Assembly: GCA_022801475.1 (NCBI GenBank)
Contig: JAAWSH010000077.1
Span: 1 to 7,461, forward strand
DNA length: 7,461 nt
Reading direction: 5' to 3'
DNA from: Acutalibacter sp.
GTDB lineage: Bacteria > Bacillota > Clostridia > Oscillospirales > Acutalibacteraceae
Part shown: positions 1-5,819 of the stretch, piece after piece
Layout: each line of letters opens with the position of its first letter
How positions within the stretch are numbered: the stretch's first letter is position 1
Program-made: the position numbers and the translations under genes
Notes under the pieces: model-generated
Seen by the model: the letters and a program-made list of their open reading frames with translations, nothing else
What the model was told of the DNA's origin: nothing
Database searches by the model: none

Positions 1-1488
1 GAGACCATCGCCGCTCCGGTGGAGGGGGTGGGCCACTTCGAGCCTCTGCGCCACTACGCCGAGGTACACCTGCTGCTGGAACCCATGCCAAGAGGAACAG
101 GAATGGTGTTTGCCAGCGCCTGCTCGGAGGATGTTTTGGACCGGAACTGGCAGCGGCTGATTCTAACCCACTTGGGGGAAAAGACCTATCGGGGGGTCTT
201 GACAGGCTCTGCCATTACGGACATGAAGATTTCGCTGATTATAGGCCGTGCGCATGAAAAGCATACCGAAGGCGGCGATTTTCGAGAGGCCACCTACCGG
301 GCGGTACGCCAGGGCCTGATGAAAGCCCGCTCGGTCTTGTTGGAGCCCTGGTACGCCCTGCGGCTGGAGCTGCCCACCCCCAGCCTGGGCCGGGCCCTGG
401 CAGACATCCAGCGCATGGGGGGACAGGCCGGAACCCCTGAAACCCTGGGAGAGGAGACCGTGCTGGAGGCCAGCGTGCCAGTGGCGGCTTTTGGGGACTA
501 TGCTGCCCAGGTGGCCGCCTATACAAAAGGAATGGGCCGGGTGGCCTGTACCTTAGAGGGGTACCGCCCCTGTGGAGACCAGCGGAAAGTGGTAGAGGCC
601 ATTGGCTATGATCCGGAAGGAGACACAGGGGACCCGGCGGGGTCTGTGTTCTGTGCCCACGGAGCCGGGTTCCTAGTGCCCTGGGACCGGGTGGAGGACT
701 ATATGCACCTGCCCGCCCTGCGTCTGCCTGCCCCAGAGCCCGCCGCCCCGGCTGAAGAGGAGGCGGCCCCCACCCGCCCTTTTGACCCTGCCCCCGCCGC
801 CCGGGGCGGGCCTGCCGCCACCCTGGAACAGGACGCGGAGTTGCTTGCCATTTTTGAAAAGACCTATGGCCCCGTGCGGGCTAGAGGGTTCCTCCCCCAG
901 GAAAAGCGGCGGGACCCGGACCCGGGTCCCGCCAAGGTGCGGCTGCCCGACCTGGGCCCGGAATATCTTCTAGTGGACGGATACAATATGATCTTTGCAT
1001 GGAAGGACTTGAACGCCATTGCTAGAGAGGACCTGGAGTCCGCGCGGCAGGCGCTGATGGATATTCTCAGCAACTACCAGGGCTACCGGCAGAACCGGGT
1101 GATTTTAGTATTCGACGCCTATAAGGTGCCAAAGGGCACGGGCTCGGTGTTCAAGTATCATAACATTCATGTGGTCTATACCAAAGAGGCCGAAACAGCG
1201 GATGCATACATTGAAAAGGCCAGCTACCAGCTGACCAAAGAGCACAGGCGGGTGCTGGTGGCCAGCGCGGACTTTGCGGAGCAGCTGATTATTCTTGGCC
1301 ACGGAGCGCTGCGGATGCCAGCCCAGGAGCTGCGGGCCGAGGTAGAAAGGGCCCAAGGGGAGATCGCGGAAATTCTGCGGGAAAAAAGACTGGCCCTCAG
1401 GGGCGGCACAGTAGGGGACGCCATAAGGCAAGCCCAAGAAAAAGGCGAAACCCCAAAGCGGAAAGGCGGCCAAAGGCGAAAAAGCTAA
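1..1488 (+). CDS. EF-G/TetM-like translation factor fused to C-terminal NYN (YacP/Rae1-type) ribonuclease domain, 5'-partial
   Basis: The reading frame is open to base 1, so the N-terminal GTPase part is missing. Residues are counted from the GTG at 19, which is internal and not a real start. Residues 1 to about 110 are EF-G domain IV (GVGHFEPLRHYAEVHL, then GVLTGSAITDMK and HTEGGDF). Residues about 110-233 are the domain V-like C terminus of the TetM/EF-G family (LLEPW, LGRALADIQRM, GSVFCAHGAGF). An Ala/Pro/Glu-rich linker covers about 235-268, followed by a short helix-like segment (about 269-286). The NYN/YacP domain covers about 315-460, with acidic residues D320 in VDGYN, D395 and E399 in ETADAYIE, and D418 in VASAD placed as in PIN/NYN nucleases. 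The tail is Lys/Arg-rich. Known: B. subtilis Rae1 (YacP) cleaves mRNA in the ribosomal A site, and TetM-like factors bind near that site. Inferred: a ribosome-targeted nuclease. Automatic annotation may call it tetracycline resistance, which I doubt. Confidence 0.88.
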   Translation, partial: ETIAAPVEGVGHFEPLRHYAEVHLLLEPMPRGTGMVFASACSEDVLDRNWQRLILTHLGEKTYRGVLTGSAITDMKISLIIGRAHEKHTEGGDFREATYRAVRQGLMKARSVLLEPWYALRLELPTPSLGRALADIQRMGGQAGTPETLGEETVLEASVPVAAFGDYAAQVAAYTKGMGRVACTLEGYRPCGDQRKVVEAIGYDPEGDTGDPAGSVFCAHGAGFLVPWDRVEDYMHLPALRLPAPEPAAPAEEEAAPTRPFDPAPAARGGPAATLEQDAELLAIFEKTYGPVRARGFLPQEKRRDPDPGPAKVRLPDLGPEYLLVDGYNMIFAWKDLNAIAREDLESARQALMDILSNYQGYRQNRVILVFDAYKVPKGTGSVFKYHNIHVVYTKEAETADAYIEKASYQLTKEHRRVLVASADFAEQLIILGHGALRMPAQELRAEVERAQGEIAEILREKRLALRGGTVGDAIRQAQEKGETPKRKGGQRRKS

Positions 1489-1493
1489 CCATA

Positions 1494-1685
1494 CAGACGG
1501 GGTTCAGGGGATAGTTACTCTGGCGAGGTGTGGGGATGAGTGTCTGCCAGCGGCAGATATGCCGTGAACCGATCGAGCCGGCAGGCGGACACGGTACCCC
1601 ACGACCTTGACCCTAAGGCGGCGCAGTGAGGAATCAAAGGACGCCGCGCCCTAAAATTTCCGAAAACCCAAGATTGGGCCGTCCG
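1494..1685 (+). ncRNA. Candidate structured non-coding RNA, about 192 nt (possibly raiA-type)
   Basis: Helices found by eye: a closing stem 1494-1500 with 1679-1685 (6 of 7 pairs); 1501-1508 with 1605-1612 (one mismatch, one G-U); GTGGGG 1530-1535 with CCCCAC 1597-1602; 1540-1548 with 1584-1592 (9 pairs, one G-U); the hairpin CGGCA-GATA-TGCCG at 1551-1564; GCGGCG 1618-1623 with CGCCGC 1642-1647 around an 18-nt loop; and a small hairpin CCCA-AGAT-TGGG at 1667-1678. The nested helices and the closing stem define an RNA of about 190 nt on the + strand. The opposite strand would fold almost as well, so the strand is a preference. Length, unpaired purine-rich joints and a Firmicute host fit the raiA-motif RNA, but I name that family from general resemblance, not from an alignment. 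No promoter or terminator of its own is obvious. Confidence 0.5.
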
Positions 1686-1686
1686 C

Positions 1687-1840
1687 CTTGGCCTTGTTTG
1701 AAAATCGAGGAAATGAAGTCCTTATGCCCAGAAGAGGTCTATTCCAAGGAAAAAGCCTTCGAATCACGAGGATTTTGACGGGGAAAGGACTGCTTATGGG
1801 CAAAAAGACGGCGTTTTGGATTTTTCAAACAGGGCCTAAG
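1687..1840. repeat. Long near-perfect inverted repeat between the candidate RNA and rhaB
   Basis: Left arm 1691-1706 (GCCTTGTTTGAAAATC) pairs with right arm 1819-1835 (GATTTTTCAAACAGGGC): 16 pairs, one of them G-T, with one bulged T at 1821. The stem extends outward by 1690 with 1836, then 1687-1689 with 1838-1840 after a bulged T at 1837, giving about 20 pairs around a spacer of 112 bases. As RNA this would be a stable long-range stem. It could be part of a leader RNA, a second structured RNA, or the remnant of a small non-autonomous element; I see no target-site duplication to support the last. Confidence 0.5.
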
Positions 1841-1959
1841 TTTCCGCTGCAACACAGCCTTACAAAGAAGCCTGGAAGGCTCTGCGCCCCCGTAAAGCCA
1901 GACGTCAGCAGAAAAAAGAAAAGTTAGGTCGGTGTTTTTGAAAAGGCAAGTCCTTTCCC
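1781..1959. repeat. Perfect 11-bp inverted repeat ending at the rhaB promoter region
   Basis: GGGAAAGGACT (1781-1791) is the exact reverse complement of AGTCCTTTCCC (1949-1959). After one bulged base (1948) four more pairs can form, 1792-1795 with 1944-1947. The left arm lies inside the loop of the 1687-1840 repeat and the right arm lies outside it, so the two stems cross, as a pseudoknot or as mutually exclusive folds. The left arm also has a second possible partner, AGTCCTT at 1716-1722. The right arm covers the proposed -35 position of rhaB. Confidence 0.4.
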
Positions 1960-1982
1960 TCGGCCACAAAGCGTGTTACAAT
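1954..1982 (+). promoter_or_regulatory. Weak sigma-A-type promoter candidate for rhaB
   Basis: TACAAT at 1977-1982 is a good -10 box (5 of 6 to TATAAT). With a 17-bp spacer the -35 position is TTTCCC (1954-1959), a poor match, which would fit a promoter needing an activator. The start of transcription would fall near 1989, just before the ribosome binding site. The absence of a clear catabolite-response site means carbon regulation cannot be read from the sequence. Confidence 0.35.
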
Positions 1983-1990
1983 AAACCTGA

Positions 1991-1999
1991 AAAAGGAGG
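1991..1999 (+). promoter_or_regulatory. Ribosome binding site that fixes the rhaB start
   Basis: AAAAGGAGG ends 7 bases before the ATG at 2007. The same frame is open upstream to an ATG at 1932, but that one has no Shine-Dalgarno sequence. The protein made from 2007 begins directly with the MKYFLAVDIG kinase motif, so 2007 is preferred. Confidence 0.85.
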
Positions 2000-2006
2000 C
2001 TATTGC

Positions 2007-3419
2007 ATGAAGTACTTTCTCGCCGTAGATATTGGCGCGTCCAGCGGACGGCATATTCTCGGCCATTTGGAGCGGGGGCAGGTTTTCTTAGAAGAGGTCT
2101 ACCGCTTTCCCAACGGCGCGAAGATGAAACAAGGACGCTTGACCTGGGACCTGGAGGCCCTTGCCAGCCACGTAACCGAGGGCATGGCCGCCTGTAAAAA
2201 GCTGGGAAAGATTCCCGCCACTGTGGGCATAGACACCTGGGGTGTGGATTTTGTACTGCTGGATAAAAACAACCGGCTGCTGGACGATGCGGTGACCTAC
2301 CGGGACAGCCGGACCCAGGGCATGGACAACGTGGTGGAGGGCCTGGTGCCGCGGGGGGAGCTGTACAAAATCACAGGCATTCAAAAGCAGCTGATTAACA
2401 CCATCTATCAGCTGATGGCAGTGAAAACCACCCAGCCTGGGCTGCTGGACCGGGCCCGCCGCCTGTTGATGGTACCAGACTATCTCCATTATTTGCTAAC
2501 AGGGCGTCAGGTAAATGAGTATACAGAGGCCAGTACTTCCGGCCTGCTGAACGCCGCGGGGAAAACCTGGGACCAGTCCCTGCTGGACCGGCTGGGCGTG
2601 CCGGGGAATATCTTCCTGCCGCCCACCGCCCCTGGGGAACGGCTGGGGGGCTTATTGCCGGAAATTCAGGAGCGGACAGGGTACAACTGCCAGGTGGTGC
2701 TGCCCGCCAGTCATGACACAGGCTCGGCCTTTTTAGCGGTGCCGGCTAAGGACGGGAACGCCGCCTACTTGAGCAGTGGCACCTGGAGCCTGCTGGGGAC
2801 CGAGCTGCCAGAGCCCATTACCACCCAAGAGAGTCGGAAGGCCAACTTCAGCAATGAGGGTGGGTACCAGTACCGCTACCGGTACCTTAAGAACATTATG
2901 GGCCTGTGGATGCTGCAAAACCTGCGGCGGGAGCTTTCCGTTGAGGGAAAAGAGGTGAGCTTTGGCCAGGTGGCTGCAATGGCCAAAAAGGAGGCTGACT
3001 TTGCCAGCCGGGTGGATGTAAACGACAACGGTTTCCTGGCCCCAGAGAACATGGCCCGGGCCGTAGCGGACTATTGCCGCGGGACGGGCCAGCCTGTGCC
3101 GGAAACCGGAGGACAGACCGCGGCCTGCATTTATCACAGCCTGGCCGGAGGATACGCTGGAGCTATTGAGCAGCTGGGCCAGTTGACGGGGCGAAAAATC
3201 ACTGCGCTGAATATTGTGGGCGGGGGCAGCCAGGACAGCTACTTGAACCAGTTGACCGCCAATGCCACAGGCTTGCCGGTGTACGCGGGCCCCACCGAGG
3301 GCACTGCCTTGGGGAACCTAATGGTACAGATGATGGCCCAAGGGGAGCTGAAAGACCTGGACGAGGCCAGAGAGGTGGAGCGGAACAGTTTCGAAATAAG
3401 AGAATATGATCCACAATAA
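2007..3419 (+). CDS. rhaB: Rhamnulokinase RhaB (FGGY carbohydrate kinase)
   Basis: Predicted cytoplasmic enzyme that phosphorylates L-rhamnulose with ATP to L-rhamnulose 1-phosphate, the second step of L-rhamnose breakdown. The product is 470 residues, near the usual length of about 480. Visible motifs: the N-terminal phosphate-binding DIGASSGR (8-15), GIDTWGVDF (74-82), YRDSRTQGM (98-106), MVPDYLHYLLTG (155-166) with EASTSGLLN after it, the SHDTGSA segment whose D237 is the expected catalytic base, the SSGTWS phosphate loop (256-261), and the C-terminal GGGSQD (405-410) and GPTEGTALGN (428-437) of the nucleotide-binding lobe. These patterns separate rhamnulokinase from xylulokinase and glycerol kinase. 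It is the first gene of the rhaB-rhaA-rhaD cluster, with 139 bases before rhaA. No truncation or missing key residue is seen. Confidence 0.95.
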   Translation: MKYFLAVDIGASSGRHILGHLERGQVFLEEVYRFPNGAKMKQGRLTWDLEALASHVTEGMAACKKLGKIPATVGIDTWGVDFVLLDKNNRLLDDAVTYRDSRTQGMDNVVEGLVPRGELYKITGIQKQLINTIYQLMAVKTTQPGLLDRARRLLMVPDYLHYLLTGRQVNEYTEASTSGLLNAAGKTWDQSLLDRLGVPGNIFLPPTAPGERLGGLLPEIQERTGYNCQVVLPASHDTGSAFLAVPAKDGNAAYLSSGTWSLLGTELPEPITTQESRKANFSNEGGYQYRYRYLKNIMGLWMLQNLRRELSVEGKEVSFGQVAAMAKKEADFASRVDVNDNGFLAPENMARAVADYCRGTGQPVPETGGQTAACIYHSLAGGYAGAIEQLGQLTGRKITALNIVGGGSQDSYLNQLTANATGLPVYAGPTEGTALGNLMVQMMAQGELKDLDEAREVERNSFEIREYDPQ

Positions 3420-3504
3420 GAAGAGCCGCAAAGGCCAATCAGCCGCCCAAAAAAGCACAGACCGGAATCTCTAAAAGGCGCTATAACGAAAGAAAGCAAC
3501 ATAA

Positions 3505-3537
3505 TTGAATTAATAAGTTTTGAGGCTCTTAATTAAG
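3505..3537 (+). promoter_or_regulatory. AT-rich promoter/operator candidate before rhaA
   Basis: The 139-base gap between rhaB and rhaA ends in an AT-rich stretch. TTGAAT (3505-3510) and CTTAAT (3528-3533) are spaced 17 bp, each matching 4 of 6 bases of the sigma-A boxes. The second box is the left half of a perfect 10-bp palindrome, CTTAATTAAG (3528-3537), a possible repressor or activator site. A looser inverted copy, AATTAATAAG, sits at 3508-3517. AAGAGCC at 3421-3427 and GGCTCTT at 3524-3530 are also exact inverted repeats. The evidence is pattern only. Confidence 0.27.
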
Positions 3538-3558
3538 TAAAAGAAGGGATGACCTGCC

Positions 3559-4806
3559 ATGACCGACCGCTATCAATATGCCAAAGGCCAGTATGCTGCC
3601 TGGGGCGTGGACACGGACGCCGCGCTGGAACGCCTGAAAAATATCCCCATCAGCATCCACTGCTGGCAGGGGGACGACGTGATAGGCCTGGAGGGCCAGG
3701 GACAAGCCCTTTCCGGGGGCATCCAGACCACAGGCAACTACCCGGGCCGGGCCCGGAATTTCCACGAGCTCACCGCCGACTTTGCCAAGACCCTTAGCCT
3801 GGTGCCTGGGAAAAAGCGTATCAACCTGCATGCCAGCTACGCGGTGTTTGAACCTGGCGAGGCGGTGGACCGGGACCAAATTGAGCCCAGGCATTTTGTC
3901 AAGTGGGTAGAGTTCGCCCGGGCCCAGGGCGTGGGGATTGACTTTAACCCCACCTTCTTCAGCCATCCTATGGTTACCGATAACCTAACCCTCTCTTCTC
4001 CAGACGAGAAGGTGCGCTCCTTCTGGGTGGAGCATGGCAGGCGCTGCCGCCGGATCGCCGCTTATTTTGCCCAGGCGTTGAATACCCACTGCCTATGCAA
4101 TGTGTGGATTCCCGACGGCTATAAGGACATTCCCGCCGACCGGCTGGGCCCCAGACTGCGGCTGAAGAAGAGCCTTGACGAGATCTTTGAGGAAAAACTG
4201 TCCGGCGTCATTGACTGCGTAGAGAGCAAAGTGTTCGGCATTGGCATGGAGTCCTACACTGTAGGGTCCGCCGAATTCTATCTTAGCTATGCTGCCAGCC
4301 ACCCAGGGGTATATGACCTGCTGGACAACGGCCACTATCACCCCACGGAGACGGTTAGCGATAAGATCCCCAGCCTATTGGCTTTCTTCGATAAGGTCCC
4401 CCTGCATGTGACCCGGCCGGTGCGCTGGGATAGCGACCATGTGGTGCTGTTTGAGGATGAGGTGAAGGAAATCGCCAAGGAGATTGTGCGCAACGGGGCC
4501 GAGGACCGGGTGCTCATTGGCCTGGACTATTTTGATGCCTCCATTAACCGGGTGGCCGCCTGGGCCCTGGGGGCCAGGAATATGCAGAAGGCTCTGCTGT
4601 ACGCCCTGCTTCAGCCAGCGGAGGATATGAGGGCCCTACAGGATAAAAGCGACTTCACTCGGCTGCTGCTGGAGGGGGAGGAACTAAAGACCCTGCCCTT
4701 TGGGGACGTGTGGGAGCACTATTGCCAGGAACAGGGAACGCCCACAGGGAAGGAATTCCTGGAGGAGATCAATGGATACGAGACGGCAGTGACCAGCCGG
4801 CGCTAG
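3559..4806 (+). CDS. rhaA: L-rhamnose isomerase RhaA
   Basis: Predicted metal-dependent cytoplasmic isomerase that interconverts L-rhamnose and L-rhamnulose, the first step of the pathway. The 415-residue length matches the family (E. coli RhaA is about 419). Family motifs: IPISIHCWQGDDV (29-41), GGIQTTGNYPGRARN (53-67), KRINLHASYA (86-95), GIDFNPTFFSHP (126-137), NVWIPDGYKD (181-190), SKVFGIGMESYTVGS (223-237). Expected metal and catalytic residues are present: E222, D256 and H259 in DNGHYHPTE, H283, D291 and D293 in the WDSDH segment, and D323 in GLDYFDASIN. The barrel active site therefore looks intact. A GAAGGGAT ribosome binding site lies before the ATG at 3559. It follows rhaB and precedes rhaD by 47 bases; an AT-rich palindrome upstream may let it be controlled separately from rhaB. 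Confidence 0.96.
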   Translation: MTDRYQYAKGQYAAWGVDTDAALERLKNIPISIHCWQGDDVIGLEGQGQALSGGIQTTGNYPGRARNFHELTADFAKTLSLVPGKKRINLHASYAVFEPGEAVDRDQIEPRHFVKWVEFARAQGVGIDFNPTFFSHPMVTDNLTLSSPDEKVRSFWVEHGRRCRRIAAYFAQALNTHCLCNVWIPDGYKDIPADRLGPRLRLKKSLDEIFEEKLSGVIDCVESKVFGIGMESYTVGSAEFYLSYAASHPGVYDLLDNGHYHPTETVSDKIPSLLAFFDKVPLHVTRPVRWDSDHVVLFEDEVKEIAKEIVRNGAEDRVLIGLDYFDASINRVAAWALGARNMQKALLYALLQPAEDMRALQDKSDFTRLLLEGEELKTLPFGDVWEHYCQEQGTPTGKEFLEEINGYETAVTSRR

Positions 4807-4815
4807 TTTGCTAAG

Positions 4816-4821
4816 TATAAT
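4816..4821 (+). promoter_or_regulatory. Isolated -10-like box between rhaA and rhaD
   Basis: A perfect TATAAT lies in the 47-base gap, about 32 bases before the rhaD ATG. No acceptable -35 box is found at 16-18 bp (the 17-bp position, 4793-4798, is CCAGCC), and there is no extended -10 TG. It may be chance in an AT-rich gap or a weak internal promoter; co-transcription from upstream is more likely. Confidence 0.2.
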
Positions 4822-4853
4822 AACGGAAAATTTACTATTGAGGTGACCATTAT

Positions 4854-5675
4854 ATGAACATGACTGACGCTGCCCCTGTCGCAGCCTTTATCCGCATGTG
4901 TGCAGACGGCTGGGCCCAGGGCTGGCACGAACGAAATGGCGGCAACCTGACCTACCGCATGACGCCCCAAGAGGCAGAGATGTGCGGGTCCTTCTTCACC
5001 CAGCCTCAGGAGTGGGTTTCTTTGGGCGTGTGTGCGGAAAACTTGGCCGGGGAGTACTTTATCGCCACGGGCAGCGGTAAATATTTCCGCAACGTGGAGC
5101 TTGCCCCCCAGGACAATATTTGTGTGGTGGAGATCAGCCCGGATGGGGCCAGCCGCCGGATTGTTTGGGGCTTAGAAAAGGGCGGTTTGCCCACTAGCGA
5201 GTTCCCCAGTCATTTTTTGAACCATAGTGTGCGTAAGGCCGCTACAAACGGGGCCAACCGGGTCATCTATCATGCCCATACCCCGAACCTCATTGCCATG
5301 ACCTATATCCTGCCCCTGACAGCCCGGGACTTTACCCGGGCCCTGTGGCAGAGCGCCACCGAGTGTCCGGTGGTATTTCCCGGCGGAGTGGGCGTGGTGC
5401 CCTGGATGGTGCCCGGCGGGCCGGAGATCGCTGTGGCCACCAGCAAGCTGATGGAAAAGTATGAGGCCGCAGTGTGGGCCCACCACGGGCTGTTTGTCAG
5501 CGGGCCAGACTTTGACACTGCCTTTGGATTGATGCATACCATTGAAAAGGCCGCGCAGATCTTTATGCTGGCAATGAGCGCGGGAGGAGGAAAAATCTGC
5601 CAGACGATTTCTGATGAAAACCTACTGGATATTGCCCGGGCCTTTGGGGTCACCCTAAATTCGGCGTTCCTATAG
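4854..5675 (+). CDS. rhaD: Rhamnulose-1-phosphate aldolase RhaD
   Basis: Predicted zinc-dependent class II aldolase (aldolase/adducin fold) that splits L-rhamnulose 1-phosphate into dihydroxyacetone phosphate and L-lactaldehyde, the last step of the core pathway. It has 273 residues, essentially the E. coli length (274). Visible: the phosphate-binding region ERNGGNLTYR (26-35), ATGSGKYFRN (71-80), E116 in the SEFPSH segment as the expected catalytic acid/base, zinc ligands H140 and H142 in YHAHTPN, and H211 in AHHGLFVSG. These positions agree with the E. coli residues E117, H141, H143 and H212 shifted by one, which separates it from fuculose-phosphate aldolase and ribulose-phosphate epimerase relatives (both shorter). 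GAGGTGA at 4840-4846 is the ribosome binding site, 7 bases from the ATG. It is the last gene of the cluster, followed by a strong terminator. Confidence 0.96.
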   Translation: MNMTDAAPVAAFIRMCADGWAQGWHERNGGNLTYRMTPQEAEMCGSFFTQPQEWVSLGVCAENLAGEYFIATGSGKYFRNVELAPQDNICVVEISPDGASRRIVWGLEKGGLPTSEFPSHFLNHSVRKAATNGANRVIYHAHTPNLIAMTYILPLTARDFTRALWQSATECPVVFPGGVGVVPWMVPGGPEIAVATSKLMEKYEAAVWAHHGLFVSGPDFDTAFGLMHTIEKAAQIFMLAMSAGGGKICQTISDENLLDIARAFGVTLNSAFL

Positions 5676-5719
5676 GCAAGAGGGAAAACTAGTACCTTAG
5701 AGTCTTATAAAAAATTTCA

Positions 5720-5760
5720 CCCCCAAGGGCCGAAAGCGGTTCTTGGGGGCTTGCTATTTT
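5720..5760 (+). terminator. Intrinsic terminator of the rha cluster
   Basis: Positions 5720-5732 pair without interruption with 5737-5749: 13 pairs, two of them G-U, closed by the loop AAAG (5733-5736). The outer part is CCCCCAAG with CTTGGGGG. The tail CTTGCTATTTT is only moderately T-rich, but the stem is very stable. It lies 44 bases after the rhaD stop. Confidence 0.85.
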
Positions 5761-5779
5761 GGCGAAATTGTATTATAAT
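5751..5779 (+). promoter_or_regulatory. Sigma-A-type promoter for the c-di-GMP signalling gene
   Basis: TTGCTA (5751-5756, 4 of 6 to TTGACA) and a perfect TATAAT (5774-5779) are separated by 17 bp. Transcription should begin near 5786, giving a leader of about 34 bases with AAAGGAG at 5801-5807. The -35 box lies within the tail of the preceding terminator. Confidence 0.65.
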
Positions 5780-5819
5780 CATAACGAATACTCTTTGCTG
5801 AAAGGAGCCGTTTCCACAT

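Larger units (their letters stand above)
1489..2006. other. Gene-free region between the NYN fusion gene and rhaB
   Basis: This 518-base stretch holds no convincing protein gene. The first part (1494-1685) is a candidate structured RNA. The second part (1687-1959) contains long inverted repeats, and the end (about 1954-1999) has a weak promoter-like pair and the rhaB ribosome binding site. The only forward frame of note, 1688-1927, would start at TTG without a ribosome binding site and gives a basic, low-complexity product. No intrinsic terminator with a clear T run follows the upstream gene, so read-through into this region is possible. Confidence 0.7.

Noticed and set aside
1105..1473. 122-residue open frame on the - strand opposite the NYN domain
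   Set aside because: It is antisense to the conserved nuclease domain and has no ribosome binding site or family match.
1494..1685. RNase P RNA, tmRNA, 6S RNA or T-box as identity of the structured region
   Set aside because: The conserved sequence blocks I know for these (for example GAGGAAAGTCC of RNase P, or the T-box TGG-containing antiterminator bulge) are not present.
1759..1767. TTCGAATC-like sequence resembling a tRNA T-loop
   Set aside because: The bases on either side cannot form a 5-bp T stem, and no acceptor or anticodon arms fit.
1688..1927. Possible 79-residue basic protein on the + strand
   Set aside because: It begins at TTG with no ribosome binding site, matches no family I know, and coincides with the inverted-repeat region, which explains its composition better.
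1966..1980. Possible catabolite-response (cre) site before rhaB
   Set aside because: Only the AAAGCGT core fits; the outer T-G and C-A half-site positions are wrong, so support is too weak.
1932..2006. Longer N terminus for rhaB from an ATG at 1932
   Set aside because: There is no Shine-Dalgarno before it, the stretch overlaps the promoter candidate, and the family N terminus starts at 2007 behind a strong AAAAGGAGG.
3529..3966. 145-residue open frame on the - strand opposite the start of rhaA
   Set aside because: It is antisense to conserved rhaA codons, and its product has no recognisable domain.
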